64,000 nucleotides of DNA from Anaerococcus sp. Marseille-Q7828. Lineage in GTDB: Bacteria > Bacillota > Clostridia > Tissierellales > Peptoniphilaceae. Shown here in pieces: positions 49,252 through 58,690 of the stretch. Every line of letters begins with the position of its first letter. The stretch's first letter is position 1. The stretch lies in NCBI RefSeq assembly GCF_949769285.1, contig NZ_OX458331.1:496001-560000 (forward strand), given 5' to 3'. The notes under the pieces were generated by a model that worked only from the letters and a program-made list of their open reading frames with translations, was not told the DNA's origin and did not search any database. Both the position numbers and the translations under genes were made by a program.

Positions 49252-50148
49252 TTATTCTTGTAAAATTTCATCAATACTTAAAATTAGAACTTTCTTTAAA
49301 TCATTTTTTAATAATAAATCACACAATTTTAGTGAGGAATCTAAATAAAATCTATAGTCAAGTTCTCCAATTTTATATTTAGATATTCCTATCATATAGT
49401 ATAGCAATGGGAAGCTATTATAATTACTTATTTTTGATCCTTCTTCTATCCCAACTTTGCACAAAAGTATGGTATTGGTATACTTTTTTTCAATATAGTA
49501 GTATCTAGCCAAATTATAACAAATCTTTGGAAATAGTTTTGATTCTGTAGGAGTGACTTCTTTTAAATGATTTAATATTTTAAACGCTTTTTCATTATCT
49601 TCTATATCTATATAATATTCAGATAGAGATTGAAGAATTCTTATTTCTAGTTCATTATAATTTGAGCTCTCACTTAATAAATCTTCTGATTTTATAGTCA
49701 AGCTCAGTGCATCTTCTAAATATTTTTTATATAAATTTAAATTTTTATCTTTAGATCTTGACAAACAAGCTTGGAAAAACAATAGATACTGGTCTAATTT
49801 GATTTTATAGCTAGTAGGTAATGTATCTCTGTAATAAGTAAGTTGACTAATGTATTCAAAAATATTATCTAAATTATTTTGATCAAGTTCTTGGCTTGCT
49901 TTCTCTAAAATGTTCTGTAGATCTTGCCAAGATGACCCTTTTTTTGTTTTAAGTAGCAATTCCCACTCTATACCTAAAACTTTAAAGATTGGGACAATTG
50001 AATCTAATCTAGGTAAGTTGTAGCCATTCTCAAGCCTCCTGATTGTGTCAATAGAAACATTGGACTTTTCTGCGAGTTCAGCTTGTGAAATCCCCATTTC
50101 TTTTCTAATTCTTTTTACTTCACTTCCTATGTAATCATATTCTGCCAT
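49252..50148 (-). CDS. RNPP-type peptide-responsive transcription regulator
   Basis: 298 residues. The XRE helix-turn-helix at residues 8-63 (MGISQAELAEKSNVSIDTIR, RLENGYNLPRLDSIVPIFK) is followed by about 220 residues of helical repeats of the TPR type (LEDALSLTIKSEDLL, LQSLSEYYIDIEDNEKAFKI, ICYNLARYYYIEKKYTNTIL, YYMIGISKYKIGELDY). This two-part layout is that of PlcR, PrgX, NprR and Rgg, which bind imported peptides in the repeat domain. The adjacent signal-peptide gene and palindromes support the assignment. It follows the sigma-factor terminator, so its promoter must lie in a very short gap. Confidence 0.83.
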   Translation of the reverse strand: MAEYDYIGSEVKRIRKEMGISQAELAEKSNVSIDTIRRLENGYNLPRLDSIVPIFKVLGIEWELLLKTKKGSSWQDLQNILEKASQELDQNNLDNIFEYISQLTYYRDTLPTSYKIKLDQYLLFFQACLSRSKDKNLNLYKKYLEDALSLTIKSEDLLSESSNYNELEIRILQSLSEYYIDIEDNEKAFKILNHLKEVTPTESKLFPKICYNLARYYYIEKKYTNTILLCKVGIEEGSKISNYNSFPLLYYMIGISKYKIGELDYRFYLDSSLKLCDLLLKNDLKKVLILSIDEILQE

Positions 50149-50179
50149 TTGATTTTCTCTTTCTACTACTTGTTTGTAT

Positions 50180-50217
50180 TAAAAACCACACCATAGCTTA
50201 ATTGCTTGGTGTGGTTT
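50180..50217 (-). terminator. Terminator of the gyrA-rsbVW-sigma unit
   Basis: Minus strand AAACCACACCA (50207-50217) pairs with TGGTGTGGTTT (50183-50193), followed by T. It directly follows the sigma-factor stop. Confidence 0.88.
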
Positions 50218-50218
50218 C

Positions 50219-51001
50219 TTAGATATTTTCCATTTTTTCTAGTTCCATGGTGAATTTTTGTAGGATCTTTTTTTCTATTCGACTTACTGTCATCTGGGAG
50301 ATGTCTAGGGTGTTGGCTATGTCTATTTGGGTTCTGCCCTCGTAGTATCTTAGTTCTAGAATCTCTTTTTCCAAATCGTTTAGCCTTGCTGTTGATTTTT
50401 CTATAAGATCTGATAGTTCTATGGAGTCGAAGTTCCTGTCTTCTTCTCCTATCATATCAGCCAAGTCTATGGAGTTTTCTCCTTTTTGGACTTGGTATTT
50501 CATATCAAGACTTTGTGGAGCGTAAACTTTGCTTGCTTCCATGGTTTCTAGTATGGTTTCTTCGTCTTCGCCCAAGTAGTCTGCTATGTCTTTTACTGTT
50601 GGGGTTCTTTGCAGTTCTTGGGGTAGGACTTTTTTGGCGTTATTTATTTTTTTGTAGAGGTTTTGGATTCTTCTTGGGACTCTGATGACCCAACCCTTGT
50701 CTCTAAAGTAGCGTTTGAGCTCACCCATTATTGTCGGTGTTGCAAATGAAGAAAATTCGTAGCCCTTACTTGGGTCAAATCTTTCTACTGCAAAGATTAG
50801 TCCAAGGCTTGCTACTTGGTAGAGGTCTTCTTTTTCGATGCCCTTTCCTACGTATTTGTTGGATAGGATATCTACTATATACATATGCTCTTCTATTAGT
50901 TCATCGCGAAGTTTTATATCACGAGTTTGGTAATACTCCTCAAATTTCTTCTTGATTTGCTCTTTGTATTCTTGATCAGTTAGATCTTTTTGCTTTGTCA
51001 T
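50219..51001 (-). CDS. SigB/SigF-type RNA polymerase sigma factor
   Basis: 260 residues of the sigma-70 group 3 class. Region 2 (EEHMYIVDILSNKYVGKG, DLYQVASLGLIFAVERFDPS, FSSFATPTIMGELKRYFRDK) is followed by region 3 (RVPRRIQNLYKKINNAKKVL) and region 4 with its HTH (GRTQIDIANTLDISQMTVSR). It is the output of an RsbV/RsbW partner switch encoded just upstream (stop and start share one base). Whether it directs general stress or another regulon cannot be told; no sporulation genes are present here. Confidence 0.88.
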   Translation of the reverse strand: MTKQKDLTDQEYKEQIKKKFEEYYQTRDIKLRDELIEEHMYIVDILSNKYVGKGIEKEDLYQVASLGLIFAVERFDPSKGYEFSSFATPTIMGELKRYFRDKGWVIRVPRRIQNLYKKINNAKKVLPQELQRTPTVKDIADYLGEDEETILETMEASKVYAPQSLDMKYQVQKGENSIDLADMIGEEDRNFDSIELSDLIEKSTARLNDLEKEILELRYYEGRTQIDIANTLDISQMTVSRIEKKILQKFTMELEKMENI

Positions 51002-51336
51002 TAGCTTGCCCTTTTTATGATTTTAATTTCTCCGCTTGTGATTTCAACTTCATCTGCAAGTTCTTGTAAAATTAAATCACGCATTTTTAGTGCACGTTCG
51101 TCTAGGCTCTTATCCTTGCCTATAACTTTGATTTGAAGGTTTTTATCTTCTGGCAAAAATTCTATTTTTATGTCCTCATCGCTAAGCTTGTAGTTGATTG
51201 CCTCGCTTACTACAACTCTAAGGTCTTCAACTTCTTCTATATTAAATCCTAGATCACTTGCAAGGGAAGCGGTAAATAATCTTATGGATTTTAGATAGAT
51301 TTTGCGAGCTGGGATTGTTATGGTAATTTTATCCAT
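51001..51336 (-). CDS. rsbW: RsbW-like anti-sigma factor (short, degenerate ATPase)
   Basis: 111 residues against 140-160 for typical RsbW. The beginning matches the GHKL histidine-kinase-like fold (ARKIYLKSIRLFTASLASDL, then VEDLRVVVSEAINYKLS, where the N-box Asn is retained). The G1 box (DxGxG) and following lid that bind ATP are not visible. It may therefore hold the sigma factor without phosphorylating RsbV, or do so differently. Located between rsbV (four bases) and the sigma gene. Confidence 0.72.
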   Translation of the reverse strand: MDKITITIPARKIYLKSIRLFTASLASDLGFNIEEVEDLRVVVSEAINYKLSDEDIKIEFLPEDKNLQIKVIGKDKSLDERALKMRDLILQELADEVEITSGEIKIIKRAS

Positions 51337-51339
51337 GAT

Positions 51340-51642
51340 TTACTCCATATCAAATAGATCGGATAGATCAGTAATTTTGAATAATTTTTTGATATTTTCT
51401 TTTGTATTTATTATTTTTACTGATTTGCCATTTTCTTTTTGTTTATTGTAGATAAGCATAAACATACCAAGGCCTGTTGAGTCTAGGTAGTCTAGGTCTT
51501 GTAGGTCAAATACTAGGTCTTTGTTGGCATCTATTTTTTCTTCTATGAATTCTTTGAAGTCTTCTTCTGAATAGACATCTAGGTCACCAACAAGTTTTAC
51601 TGTCTGAATATCATCTTCAATTTTTATTTCTTTATCAAACAT
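51340..51642 (-). CDS. rsbV: RsbV-like anti-anti-sigma factor
   Basis: A 100-residue STAS domain. VKLVGDLDVYSEEDFKEFIE and LVFDLQDLDYLDSTGLGMFM contain the conserved Asp-Ser of the phosphorylation loop (S in LDSTGLG). It would release the sigma factor by binding RsbW when unphosphorylated. It starts nine bases after the gyrA stop, so it appears to be cotranscribed with gyrase, an unusual position for such a module. Confidence 0.86.
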   Translation of the reverse strand: MFDKEIKIEDDIQTVKLVGDLDVYSEEDFKEFIEEKIDANKDLVFDLQDLDYLDSTGLGMFMLIYNKQKENGKSVKIINTKENIKKLFKITDLSDLFDME

Positions 51643-51651
51643 TTTCTTCCC

Positions 51652-54114
51652 CTATTTAATATCTTCTCTTTGGACATCGTATGCGCCATCGTCGTATTTG
51701 GTTACTGATACTATTCTATCTTTATCGTCTTTCATATTTTTGAGGGTGACTCCCATGGTGTTTCTTCCTGTTGTAGAGACATCTTTTGCTCTGATTCTTA
51801 TTATATCACCTCTTAAGGAAACCATCATTATGTCTTCGTCTATATCTACTGGGATAGTGTCTACTACAAAGCCTGTCTTTTCTGTTACTTTGTGGCATCT
51901 GATTCCCTTGCCGCCTCTGTTTTGGTTTTTGAAGTTGTTAAATGATGTCTTCTTGCCAAAGCCATTTTCTGTTACAACTAGTAGGTAGGTTTCCTCACCT
52001 CTGATGTTCATTGCTACTACTTCGTCATCTTTGGCTAGTTTTATAGCACGGACTCCACGAGCTTGGCGGCCCATACTTCTCACATCTTCGGTGTTAAATT
52101 GGATGGTCATACCGTTTTTAGTTGATATTATTAGTTCTTCTTCTTTTTCTATGTGGCGGGCAGATATTAGCTTATCGCCTTCTTCAAGGCCTATAGCTAT
52201 GATTCCATTTCTTTGGATAGATGTGAAATTATTTGCATCAGTTTTCTTAATTTTACCATTTTGTGTTTGAAGTACAATCTGATCGTCTTCTTTTAGCTCA
52301 GATAGAGGCATAATCTCTGTTATTTTCTCTCCTGAGTTTAGGGATAGAATATTGATTATGGCTTGGCCACGGCTTGTCCTAGATCCTTCTGGGATAGCAT
52401 AACCCTTTAGGCTATAGACTCTACCAAAAGATGTGAAGAATAGTAAGTCTTCGTGGGTGTTTGTAGTCATGATGCGTTTGATATAGTCATCTTCCTTGGT
52501 ATTTGCCGCAGAAATTCCCTTGCCTCCCCTGTTTTGTACCTTGTAGGTATCTACTGGTAGGCGTTTGATGTAGCCATCATTTGTTAGGGTGATTAGTATG
52601 TCTTCTTCTTCTATAAGCTCTTCTATATCTATATCGCCTTCATCAGCTACAAGCTTGGTGCGACGTTCATCTCCGTATTTTTCCTTAATCTCATTTAATT
52701 CTGTTTCGATTAGGTCTATAAGCTTCTCTTCTGAATTTAGGATTGATAGAAGATAGGTAATTGTCTCTTCAAGTTCCTTGTTTTCGGCATTGAGTTTTTC
52801 AATTTCTAGTCCTGATAGACGTTTCAATCTCATATCTAGGATAGCTTGAGATTGGAGGTCTGTTAGGCCGAATCTTTCTAAAAATATCGCCTTAATCTCG
52901 TTGTCATCATAGGAAGAACGGATGATTTTGATTATCTCATCGATATTATCTATAGCTATTATCAATCCTTCTACTATGTGCTTGCGAGCCTTTGCCTTGT
53001 CTAGGTCAAATTGTGTACGTCTGGTTACTACATCTTTTTGGTGGTCGATATAGTATTTGATTAATTCCTTTAAGGTTAGAATTCTTGGTATACCATCAAC
53101 TAAAGCAAGGTTTATGATACCAAATGTTGTCTCTAGTTGGGTGTATTTATAGAGGTTGTTTAGAACAATATTAGCATTGTAATCGCGTTTGATTTCAATT
53201 ACAATCCTCATTCCCTTTCTATCTGATTCATCACGGATATCAGATATACCATCTATTCTTTTTTCTTTTACAAGGTCGGCAATCTTTTGTATGAGTTTAG
53301 CCTTATTTACTTGGTAAGGGATTTCTGTAACGATAATTCTCTCGCGGTTTTTCTTGAAAGGTTCAATACTAGCTATACCACGAAGTTTAACCTTACCACG
53401 ACCTGTTTCGTAGGCATCCTTGATTCCTTTTTTGCCAAGGATCTTTGCCCCTGTTGGGAAGTCCGGTCCCTTGATAATTTTGTTTAATTCTTGGATGCTT
53501 ATCTCAGGGTTTCTCATGTAGGCAATAGAAGCATCTATGGCCTCATTAAGGTTATGTGGAGCCATATTTGTAGCCATACCTACGGCTATACCGTTAGAGC
53601 CATTGACCAAAAGATTTGGAAATCTTGATGGTAGGACCACCGGTTCTTTTTCTTCTTCGTCGAAGTTTGGTACAAAGTCTACAGTATTCTTATTGAGATC
53701 TCTTAGCATTTCTTTGGCGATTTTTGACATACGGACTTCTGTATAACGCATAGCCGCTGGATCATCACCATCTACAGAACCAAAGTTACCTTGACCTTGG
53801 GCTAGGGGATATCTGGTTGAGAAATCTTGGGCAAGACGTACTAGGGCACCATAAAGTGCTGTGTCACCGTGAGGGTGATACTTACCCATTACCTCACCAA
53901 CTACTCTGGCAGATTTTCTGGTTGGTTTGTTTGGATCAAGACCTAGACCTTCCATACCATAGAGGATTCTTCTGTGTACTGGTTTTAGTCCATCACGTAC
54001 ATCTGGAAGTGCACGAGATACTATTACAGACATAGAATAATCCAGGTAGGCATCCTTCATCTTTTCTTCTAGGTCTACATTTATAATATTGTGTTCATTG
54101 TTAATTTCAGTCAT
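51652..54114 (-). CDS. gyrA: DNA gyrase subunit A
   Basis: 820 residues. Catalytic breakage-reunion domain with the QRDR region ([20 protein letters not shown]) and the active-site Tyr in [14 protein letters not shown]. The C-terminal beta-pinwheel contains the GyrA box QNRGGKGI (seen at two similar places). It introduces negative supercoils with GyrB. Residue at the Ser83-equivalent position is Thr ([10 protein letters not shown]), common in anaerobic Firmicutes. Eight bases after gyrB. Confidence 0.97.
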   Translation of the reverse strand: MTEINNEHNIINVDLEEKMKDAYLDYSMSVIVSRALPDVRDGLKPVHRRILYGMEGLGLDPNKPTRKSARVVGEVMGKYHPHGDTALYGALVRLAQDFSTRYPLAQGQGNFGSVDGDDPAAMRYTEVRMSKIAKEMLRDLNKNTVDFVPNFDEEEKEPVVLPSRFPNLLVNGSNGIAVGMATNMAPHNLNEAIDASIAYMRNPEISIQELNKIIKGPDFPTGAKILGKKGIKDAYETGRGKVKLRGIASIEPFKKNRERIIVTEIPYQVNKAKLIQKIADLVKEKRIDGISDIRDESDRKGMRIVIEIKRDYNANIVLNNLYKYTQLETTFGIINLALVDGIPRILTLKELIKYYIDHQKDVVTRRTQFDLDKAKARKHIVEGLIIAIDNIDEIIKIIRSSYDDNEIKAIFLERFGLTDLQSQAILDMRLKRLSGLEIEKLNAENKELEETITYLLSILNSEEKLIDLIETELNEIKEKYGDERRTKLVADEGDIDIEELIEEEDILITLTNDGYIKRLPVDTYKVQNRGGKGISAANTKEDDYIKRIMTTNTHEDLLFFTSFGRVYSLKGYAIPEGSRTSRGQAIINILSLNSGEKITEIMPLSELKEDDQIVLQTQNGKIKKTDANNFTSIQRNGIIAIGLEEGDKLISARHIEKEEELIISTKNGMTIQFNTEDVRSMGRQARGVRAIKLAKDDEVVAMNIRGEETYLLVVTENGFGKKTSFNNFKNQNRGGKGIRCHKVTEKTGFVVDTIPVDIDEDIMMVSLRGDIIRIRAKDVSTTGRNTMGVTLKNMKDDKDRIVSVTKYDDGAYDVQREDIK

Positions 54115-54122
54115 CTTGCCTC

Positions 54123-56024
54123 CTATACGTCAATATTATTTACGTATTTGGCGTTTTCTTCTATGAATTCACGTCTTGGTTCTACCTTTTCTCCCATAAG
54201 TAGGCTAAAGGTGTCATCTGTACTTGTTGATTCTTCGTTTTCCAAGACCCTAAGCAATATCCTGTTGTCTGGATTCATGGTTGTTTCCCAAAGTTGCTCA
54301 GCATTCATCTCACCAAGACCCTTGTAGCGGTTGATCTTGTAATTTTCGCCTTTGATATCTCCTAAGACCCTATCTCTTTCGGCATCTGAGTATACATAAC
54401 GTTCAGACCTACCGTGGGTGATTTTGTATAAAGGTGGTTGGGCAACATAAACATGGCCATCATCTATCAACTCTTTCATATACCTATAGAAGAAGGTCAA
54501 TAGTAGGGTTCTGATATGAGCACCGTCGACGTCGGCATCTGTCATGATGATTATCTTGCCATAGCGAAGTTTTGATATATCAAATTCCTTGCCAACTCCT
54601 GTACCAAAGGCTGTTATCATTGCCTTAATCTCTTCTGAATTTAATATGCGGTCTATATTTGCTTTTTCTACATTTAGGATCTTACCACGAAGAGGAAGTA
54701 TAGCTTGGATGCGATTATCACGTCCACCCTTTGCTGAACCACCAGCTGAGTTACCTTCGACTATAAATATTTCATTTTCGGCAATATCTGTAGATTGGCA
54801 GTCAGCCAATTTTCCTGGAAGTGTTGCACTATCAAGTATAGAACGCTTGCGGGTTAGGTCTCTTGCCTTTCTAGCAGCTTCCCTTGCTCTTCTTGATTGA
54901 AGAGCCTTGTCAAGGATGGTTTGGGCAACTTTTGGATTTTCTTCTAGGAAGCTTTCTAGCTTGGATGAGAAGAAGCTATCCACAGCCCCACGAACTTCAG
55001 AGTTACCAAGTTTTGCCTTGGTTTGACCCTCAAATTGTGGTTCAGATATCTTTACTGATACTATGGCTGTCATACCCTCTCTGACATCTTCACCTTGGAG
55101 GTTTTCTTCGTTTTCTTTGATAAACTTATACTTTCTAGCATAGTCATTGACTCCACGAGTTAAGGCAGACCTAAAACCTGATAGGTGGGTACCTCCTTCT
55201 GGAGTAAGGATATTATTTGCAAAAGTTAGGATATTTTCAGAATATGAGTCTGTGTATTGGAAGGCAATCTCTATTTCTGTATCTTCTTGACTTCCAATAA
55301 AGTGTGGGATTTCTGGCATTATAGAGTCTTTGTTGCGGTTTAAGTAGCCAACAAATTCACTAACTCCACCGTCGTATTTGAATGTTTGGGAAGATTCATC
55401 TCTTTGATCTTCAAATATGATTTGTACGCCAGAATTTAGAAAGGCCATTTCGCGGAATCGGCGTTCTAGGGTCTTTTTGTCATATACTGTTGTATCAAAG
55501 ATTTCTGGGTCAGCCTTAAAGCTTATAGTTGTACCAGTTTCGTTAGTTTCTCCCAAGACTTCCAAATCACTCGTAGCAACTCCACGTTCAAAGGTCATGC
55601 GATATAGGTGACCATCTCTTTTGACTTCTGCTATAAGGTATTCTGATAAGGCGTTTACTACAGAAACACCTACACCGTGAAGTCCACCTGAAAAATGATA
55701 GGCTGATGAGTCAAACTTACCACCAGCGTGAAGAACTGTAAGAACAGTCTCTAGGGTTGATTTGTGAGTTTGTGGGTGTTCTTTTACTGGTATACCTGAT
55801 CCGTCATCTTCTACTGTTATAATATTATCTTCTGATACGGTCACTTTTATGTAATCGCAACGGCCGGCAAGAGCCTCGTCTATAGAGTTGTCTACAACTT
55901 CATAAACTAGGTGGTGTAGACCTTTTTCACTAGTTGAGCCTATATACATACCAGGTCTTAGTCTAACTGGCTCTAGTCCCTCTAAGACCTTAATATTACC
56001 GGCATCGTAATTATTTTCTGTCAT
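54123..56024 (-). CDS. gyrB: DNA gyrase subunit B
   Basis: 633 residues. GHKL ATPase domain ([38 protein letters not shown]), transducer, then the TOPRIM domain ([19 protein letters not shown], with the Mg-binding DADVDGAHI). ATG at 56024 follows AGAAAGGAAAATT; an upstream ATG at 56054 has no such site and overlaps recF. Typical GyrB of the short Firmicute form. Confidence 0.97.
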   Translation of the reverse strand: MTENNYDAGNIKVLEGLEPVRLRPGMYIGSTSEKGLHHLVYEVVDNSIDEALAGRCDYIKVTVSEDNIITVEDDGSGIPVKEHPQTHKSTLETVLTVLHAGGKFDSSAYHFSGGLHGVGVSVVNALSEYLIAEVKRDGHLYRMTFERGVATSDLEVLGETNETGTTISFKADPEIFDTTVYDKKTLERRFREMAFLNSGVQIIFEDQRDESSQTFKYDGGVSEFVGYLNRNKDSIMPEIPHFIGSQEDTEIEIAFQYTDSYSENILTFANNILTPEGGTHLSGFRSALTRGVNDYARKYKFIKENEENLQGEDVREGMTAIVSVKISEPQFEGQTKAKLGNSEVRGAVDSFFSSKLESFLEENPKVAQTILDKALQSRRAREAARKARDLTRKRSILDSATLPGKLADCQSTDIAENEIFIVEGNSAGGSAKGGRDNRIQAILPLRGKILNVEKANIDRILNSEEIKAMITAFGTGVGKEFDISKLRYGKIIIMTDADVDGAHIRTLLLTFFYRYMKELIDDGHVYVAQPPLYKITHGRSERYVYSDAERDRVLGDIKGENYKINRYKGLGEMNAEQLWETTMNPDNRILLRVLENEESTSTDDTFSLLMGEKVEPRREFIEENAKYVNNIDV

Positions 56025-56050
56025 AATTTTCCTTTCTAAAATCTCCCTTA

Positions 56051-57133
56051 TCATAAGTTTTGATAGATTTTGCCATTATTTATGTATCTAAGGGAAGACT
56101 TATCCACCATATCCAAGCTCTTGGTATTGGTAGCTGTAATAATTGTCTGGTAGCCCTCTAGGTTTTCTAAGAGGAAGTGGGATCTTTTTTCGTCAAGTTC
56201 TGAGAAAACATCATCAAATAAAATGACAGATTTATCACCTGTCACTTCCCTTATCAATCTTACTTGGGCTAGTTTTATATTTAGTATTGCTGATCTTTGC
56301 TGGCCTTGAGATCCAAAATTTTTGATTAGCTTATCATTTATGGTGATTTCTATCTCGTCTTTGTGGATGCCAGCTTTTGTCGTCTGATACTTTTTGTCTA
56401 GGTCATAGGATTTTATAAACTTTTGGTAATAATCTTCTTGGCTAGTGGCCATTATATCAGGCCTATAGTTTATTTTTAAATCCTCTTTGCCTTCTGAGAG
56501 CAAATCATGATATTCATTAGCAAATCTTCCTATAAGTTCAGTAATCTTAGCCCTCTTCTTATAGATCCTATAGCCAAAACGGCAAAGATTTTTGTCGAAG
56601 GCTCCTACTTGGTCCTCAAAATATGGACTTTTTTGGTTTTTCAAAAGTTTATTTCTCTGAAAAATAAGCTTATCATATTGTTTTTTGATCTGCTTATAGG
56701 AAAAATCTACACTTATTATTATATCATCAATTAGGTCTCGCCTTAAATTTGGTCCCTCTTTTATTATAAGCAAATCTTCTGGTGTAAAAAGCACCAAGGA
56801 AAAGAGGGCCTTTAAGTCTTTGTTTCTCTCATATTTTACTTCATTTACATAGATATTCTTATTGTTTTGGTCAACATTTATGTAAACGTGCTTAAAATAC
56901 TTATCTTTTCTAATAATGCCTTCAAGGGACATCCTCTCCTTATCAAAGGAAATAATGTCCTTATCTCTAATCTTCTTAAAGCTTGTAGCATTGGCCAGAT
57001 AATAAAGGGATTCCAACAAATTTGTCTTGCCCTGGGCATTATCGCCTATAAAGATATTTATATCCTTAGAAAATTCTACATCTGCCTTATCATAATTTCT
57101 AAATGAATCTAAGCTTATATTTTTAATCCACAT
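56051..57133 (-). CDS. recF: DNA replication and repair protein RecF
   Basis: 360 residues, SMC-like ATPase. Walker A GDNAQGKTNLLESLYYL, signature region NFGSQGQQRSAILNIKLAQV, Walker B VILFDDVFSELDEKR. It loads RecA at gaps during repair. Sits in the standard place between yaaA and gyrB; its start overlaps the last base of yaaA. Confidence 0.95.
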   Translation of the reverse strand: MWIKNISLDSFRNYDKADVEFSKDINIFIGDNAQGKTNLLESLYYLANATSFKKIRDKDIISFDKERMSLEGIIRKDKYFKHVYINVDQNNKNIYVNEVKYERNKDLKALFSLVLFTPEDLLIIKEGPNLRRDLIDDIIISVDFSYKQIKKQYDKLIFQRNKLLKNQKSPYFEDQVGAFDKNLCRFGYRIYKKRAKITELIGRFANEYHDLLSEGKEDLKINYRPDIMATSQEDYYQKFIKSYDLDKKYQTTKAGIHKDEIEITINDKLIKNFGSQGQQRSAILNIKLAQVRLIREVTGDKSVILFDDVFSELDEKRSHFLLENLEGYQTIITATNTKSLDMVDKSSLRYINNGKIYQNL

Positions 57134-57339
57134 TATAAAATAGTAATTTTGACATCATCAAAGATTAGCCAGTCGCCTTTGTAGAGTTTTTTGCCTGGAG
57201 AAAAGCAATCTTCTCCATTTACTATTACTCCCTCATCTTTGATCACTGCCTTGGCAATACCACCAGATGGGAGCAATTGGGTAACTTTTAGCAAATCTTT
57301 TAATGTTATCATTTCTGTTTGAAATTCTAATTCTTCCAT
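57133..57339 (-). CDS. yaaA: S4-domain protein YaaA
   Basis: A 68-residue RNA-binding S4-like domain (ITLKDLLKVTQLLPSGGIAK, then VIVNGE). Located between dnaN and recF exactly as in other Firmicutes. Its function is thought to relate to ribosomes or RNA binding. Confidence 0.9.
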   Translation of the reverse strand: MEELEFQTEMITLKDLLKVTQLLPSGGIAKAVIKDEGVIVNGEDCFSPGKKLYKGDWLIFDDVKITIL

Positions 57340-57348
57340 AGTTTTTTC

Positions 57349-58461
57349 CTAATTTGCTAGCCTTACTGGAAGAACTAGGTAGGTAAATTCTTCATCTTCG
57401 TATTTGCTGTCAACTGGATCTATCAAGCATGGATTTAGGGAAGATTTGAAATTAAGTTTGATCTTGTCGCTGTCAAAGGCTCTGACACCCTCTTGCATAT
57501 ATCTAGCATTGAAGGCTATGTTAAGGTCTGGCCCTTCTTGGTCTATTTCTATAACTTCTTTTACATCTCCTATTTCAGAATTTGATTTGATAATCATGTG
57601 GTTTTCGGCAATTTCTATTCTGATAAGATTTGCCCTACCTGGGTCTGACAAAACTTGGGCACGGTCTAGGGCAGATACTAGCTTAGCCTTGTCAACTATA
57701 ACACTCGTTTCTGATGTTTTATTAATGATATTTCTGTAGTCTATATAGTTTTTATCTATTACTCTGCAATACATAGTAGTGTTTTCAGCTTGGAAAACTA
57801 AGTCATTTTCATTTTTATATATTTTGGTAATAGAATCATCAGCTATAATCCTTGACCATTCCATAAGAGATCTCTTTGGTATGATAAATTCGCTATTTTC
57901 GTATTCTGATTGGTAGTCCATAGAGTTTTTCTTTAAGGCTACCCTGTAGCCATCAAGAGCCACCATATTTAGACTAGCATCTTTTAGCTCAAATAGAATT
58001 CCTGTAAGAGCTAGCTTAGTTTCATCTAAGCTTGTAGCAAATTCTGTTTGTAGAATTGATCTTTTTAATTTATCATTTGATATCTCTAGTGGTGATGTAT
58101 CTGGAAGTTCTAGGTCTTGTTTTTCAAAATACTCAAAGGCAAGAAGGTTGAAGTTAGAATTTTGACTTCTTATAGAGATTTTGCCATCCTTACTTTCTAT
58201 CTTTACAATGTCATTAGGAAGTTTTCTAATGATATTAGTAAATAGATTTGCCTTTAAGGCCATCTCGCCTTCTTCCATTACTCTTGCTTCTATAAAGGTC
58301 TTGATTGTGATTTCTCCATCAAAAGCAGTCAGTGAGAGTCTATCTTCTTTTGCTTCAAAGTATATTAATTCATGAATTTGTATATTGGTGTTTTTGGATA
58401 CTGCCCTGTTGGCAATATTGATAGCATTTATCAGCTCATTTTGTTTAACTTCAAATTTCAT
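57349..58461 (-). CDS. dnaN: DNA polymerase III beta subunit (sliding clamp)
   Basis: 370 residues. Three clamp domains are recognisable, with KQNELINAINIANRAVSKNT at the N-terminus, VALDGYRVALKK in the second domain and LVLPVRLAN at the C-terminus. It forms a ring dimer on DNA at replication. Lies 229 bases after dnaA with DnaA boxes between. Confidence 0.97.
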   Translation of the reverse strand: MKFEVKQNELINAINIANRAVSKNTNIQIHELIYFEAKEDRLSLTAFDGEITIKTFIEARVMEEGEMALKANLFTNIIRKLPNDIVKIESKDGKISIRSQNSNFNLLAFEYFEKQDLELPDTSPLEISNDKLKRSILQTEFATSLDETKLALTGILFELKDASLNMVALDGYRVALKKNSMDYQSEYENSEFIIPKRSLMEWSRIIADDSITKIYKNENDLVFQAENTTMYCRVIDKNYIDYRNIINKTSETSVIVDKAKLVSALDRAQVLSDPGRANLIRIEIAENHMIIKSNSEIGDVKEVIEIDQEGPDLNIAFNARYMQEGVRAFDSDKIKLNFKSSLNPCLIDPVDSKYEDEEFTYLVLPVRLAN

Positions 58462-58572
58462 GGTGTCTCCTCATATAACTATATATATTTAGTAGTATTA
58501 GTAGTAGGGCCTGTATATATGTGGAAAAGTCAAGTAAAGCTTTATATCAAGCCATTACTTATACAAAAGATC

Positions 58573-58682
58573 CTGTGGATAAACCAAGTATAAGTTGGGA
58601 CTTTATCCACATATCATTTTGAGATTATTTTTATAAATTTTAAATTTACTTATCCACAAGCTTATCCCAAAAGTTATGCACA
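58573..58682. promoter_or_regulatory. DnaA-box cluster between dnaA and dnaN
   Basis: Perfect boxes TGTGGATAA (58573-58581), TTATCCACA (58602-58610) and TTATCCACA (58650-58658), with a one-mismatch TTATGCACA at 58674-58682. AT-rich DNA lies between. It is the downstream half of a bipartite origin. Confidence 0.85.
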
Positions 58683-58690
58683 TTTTGCCC

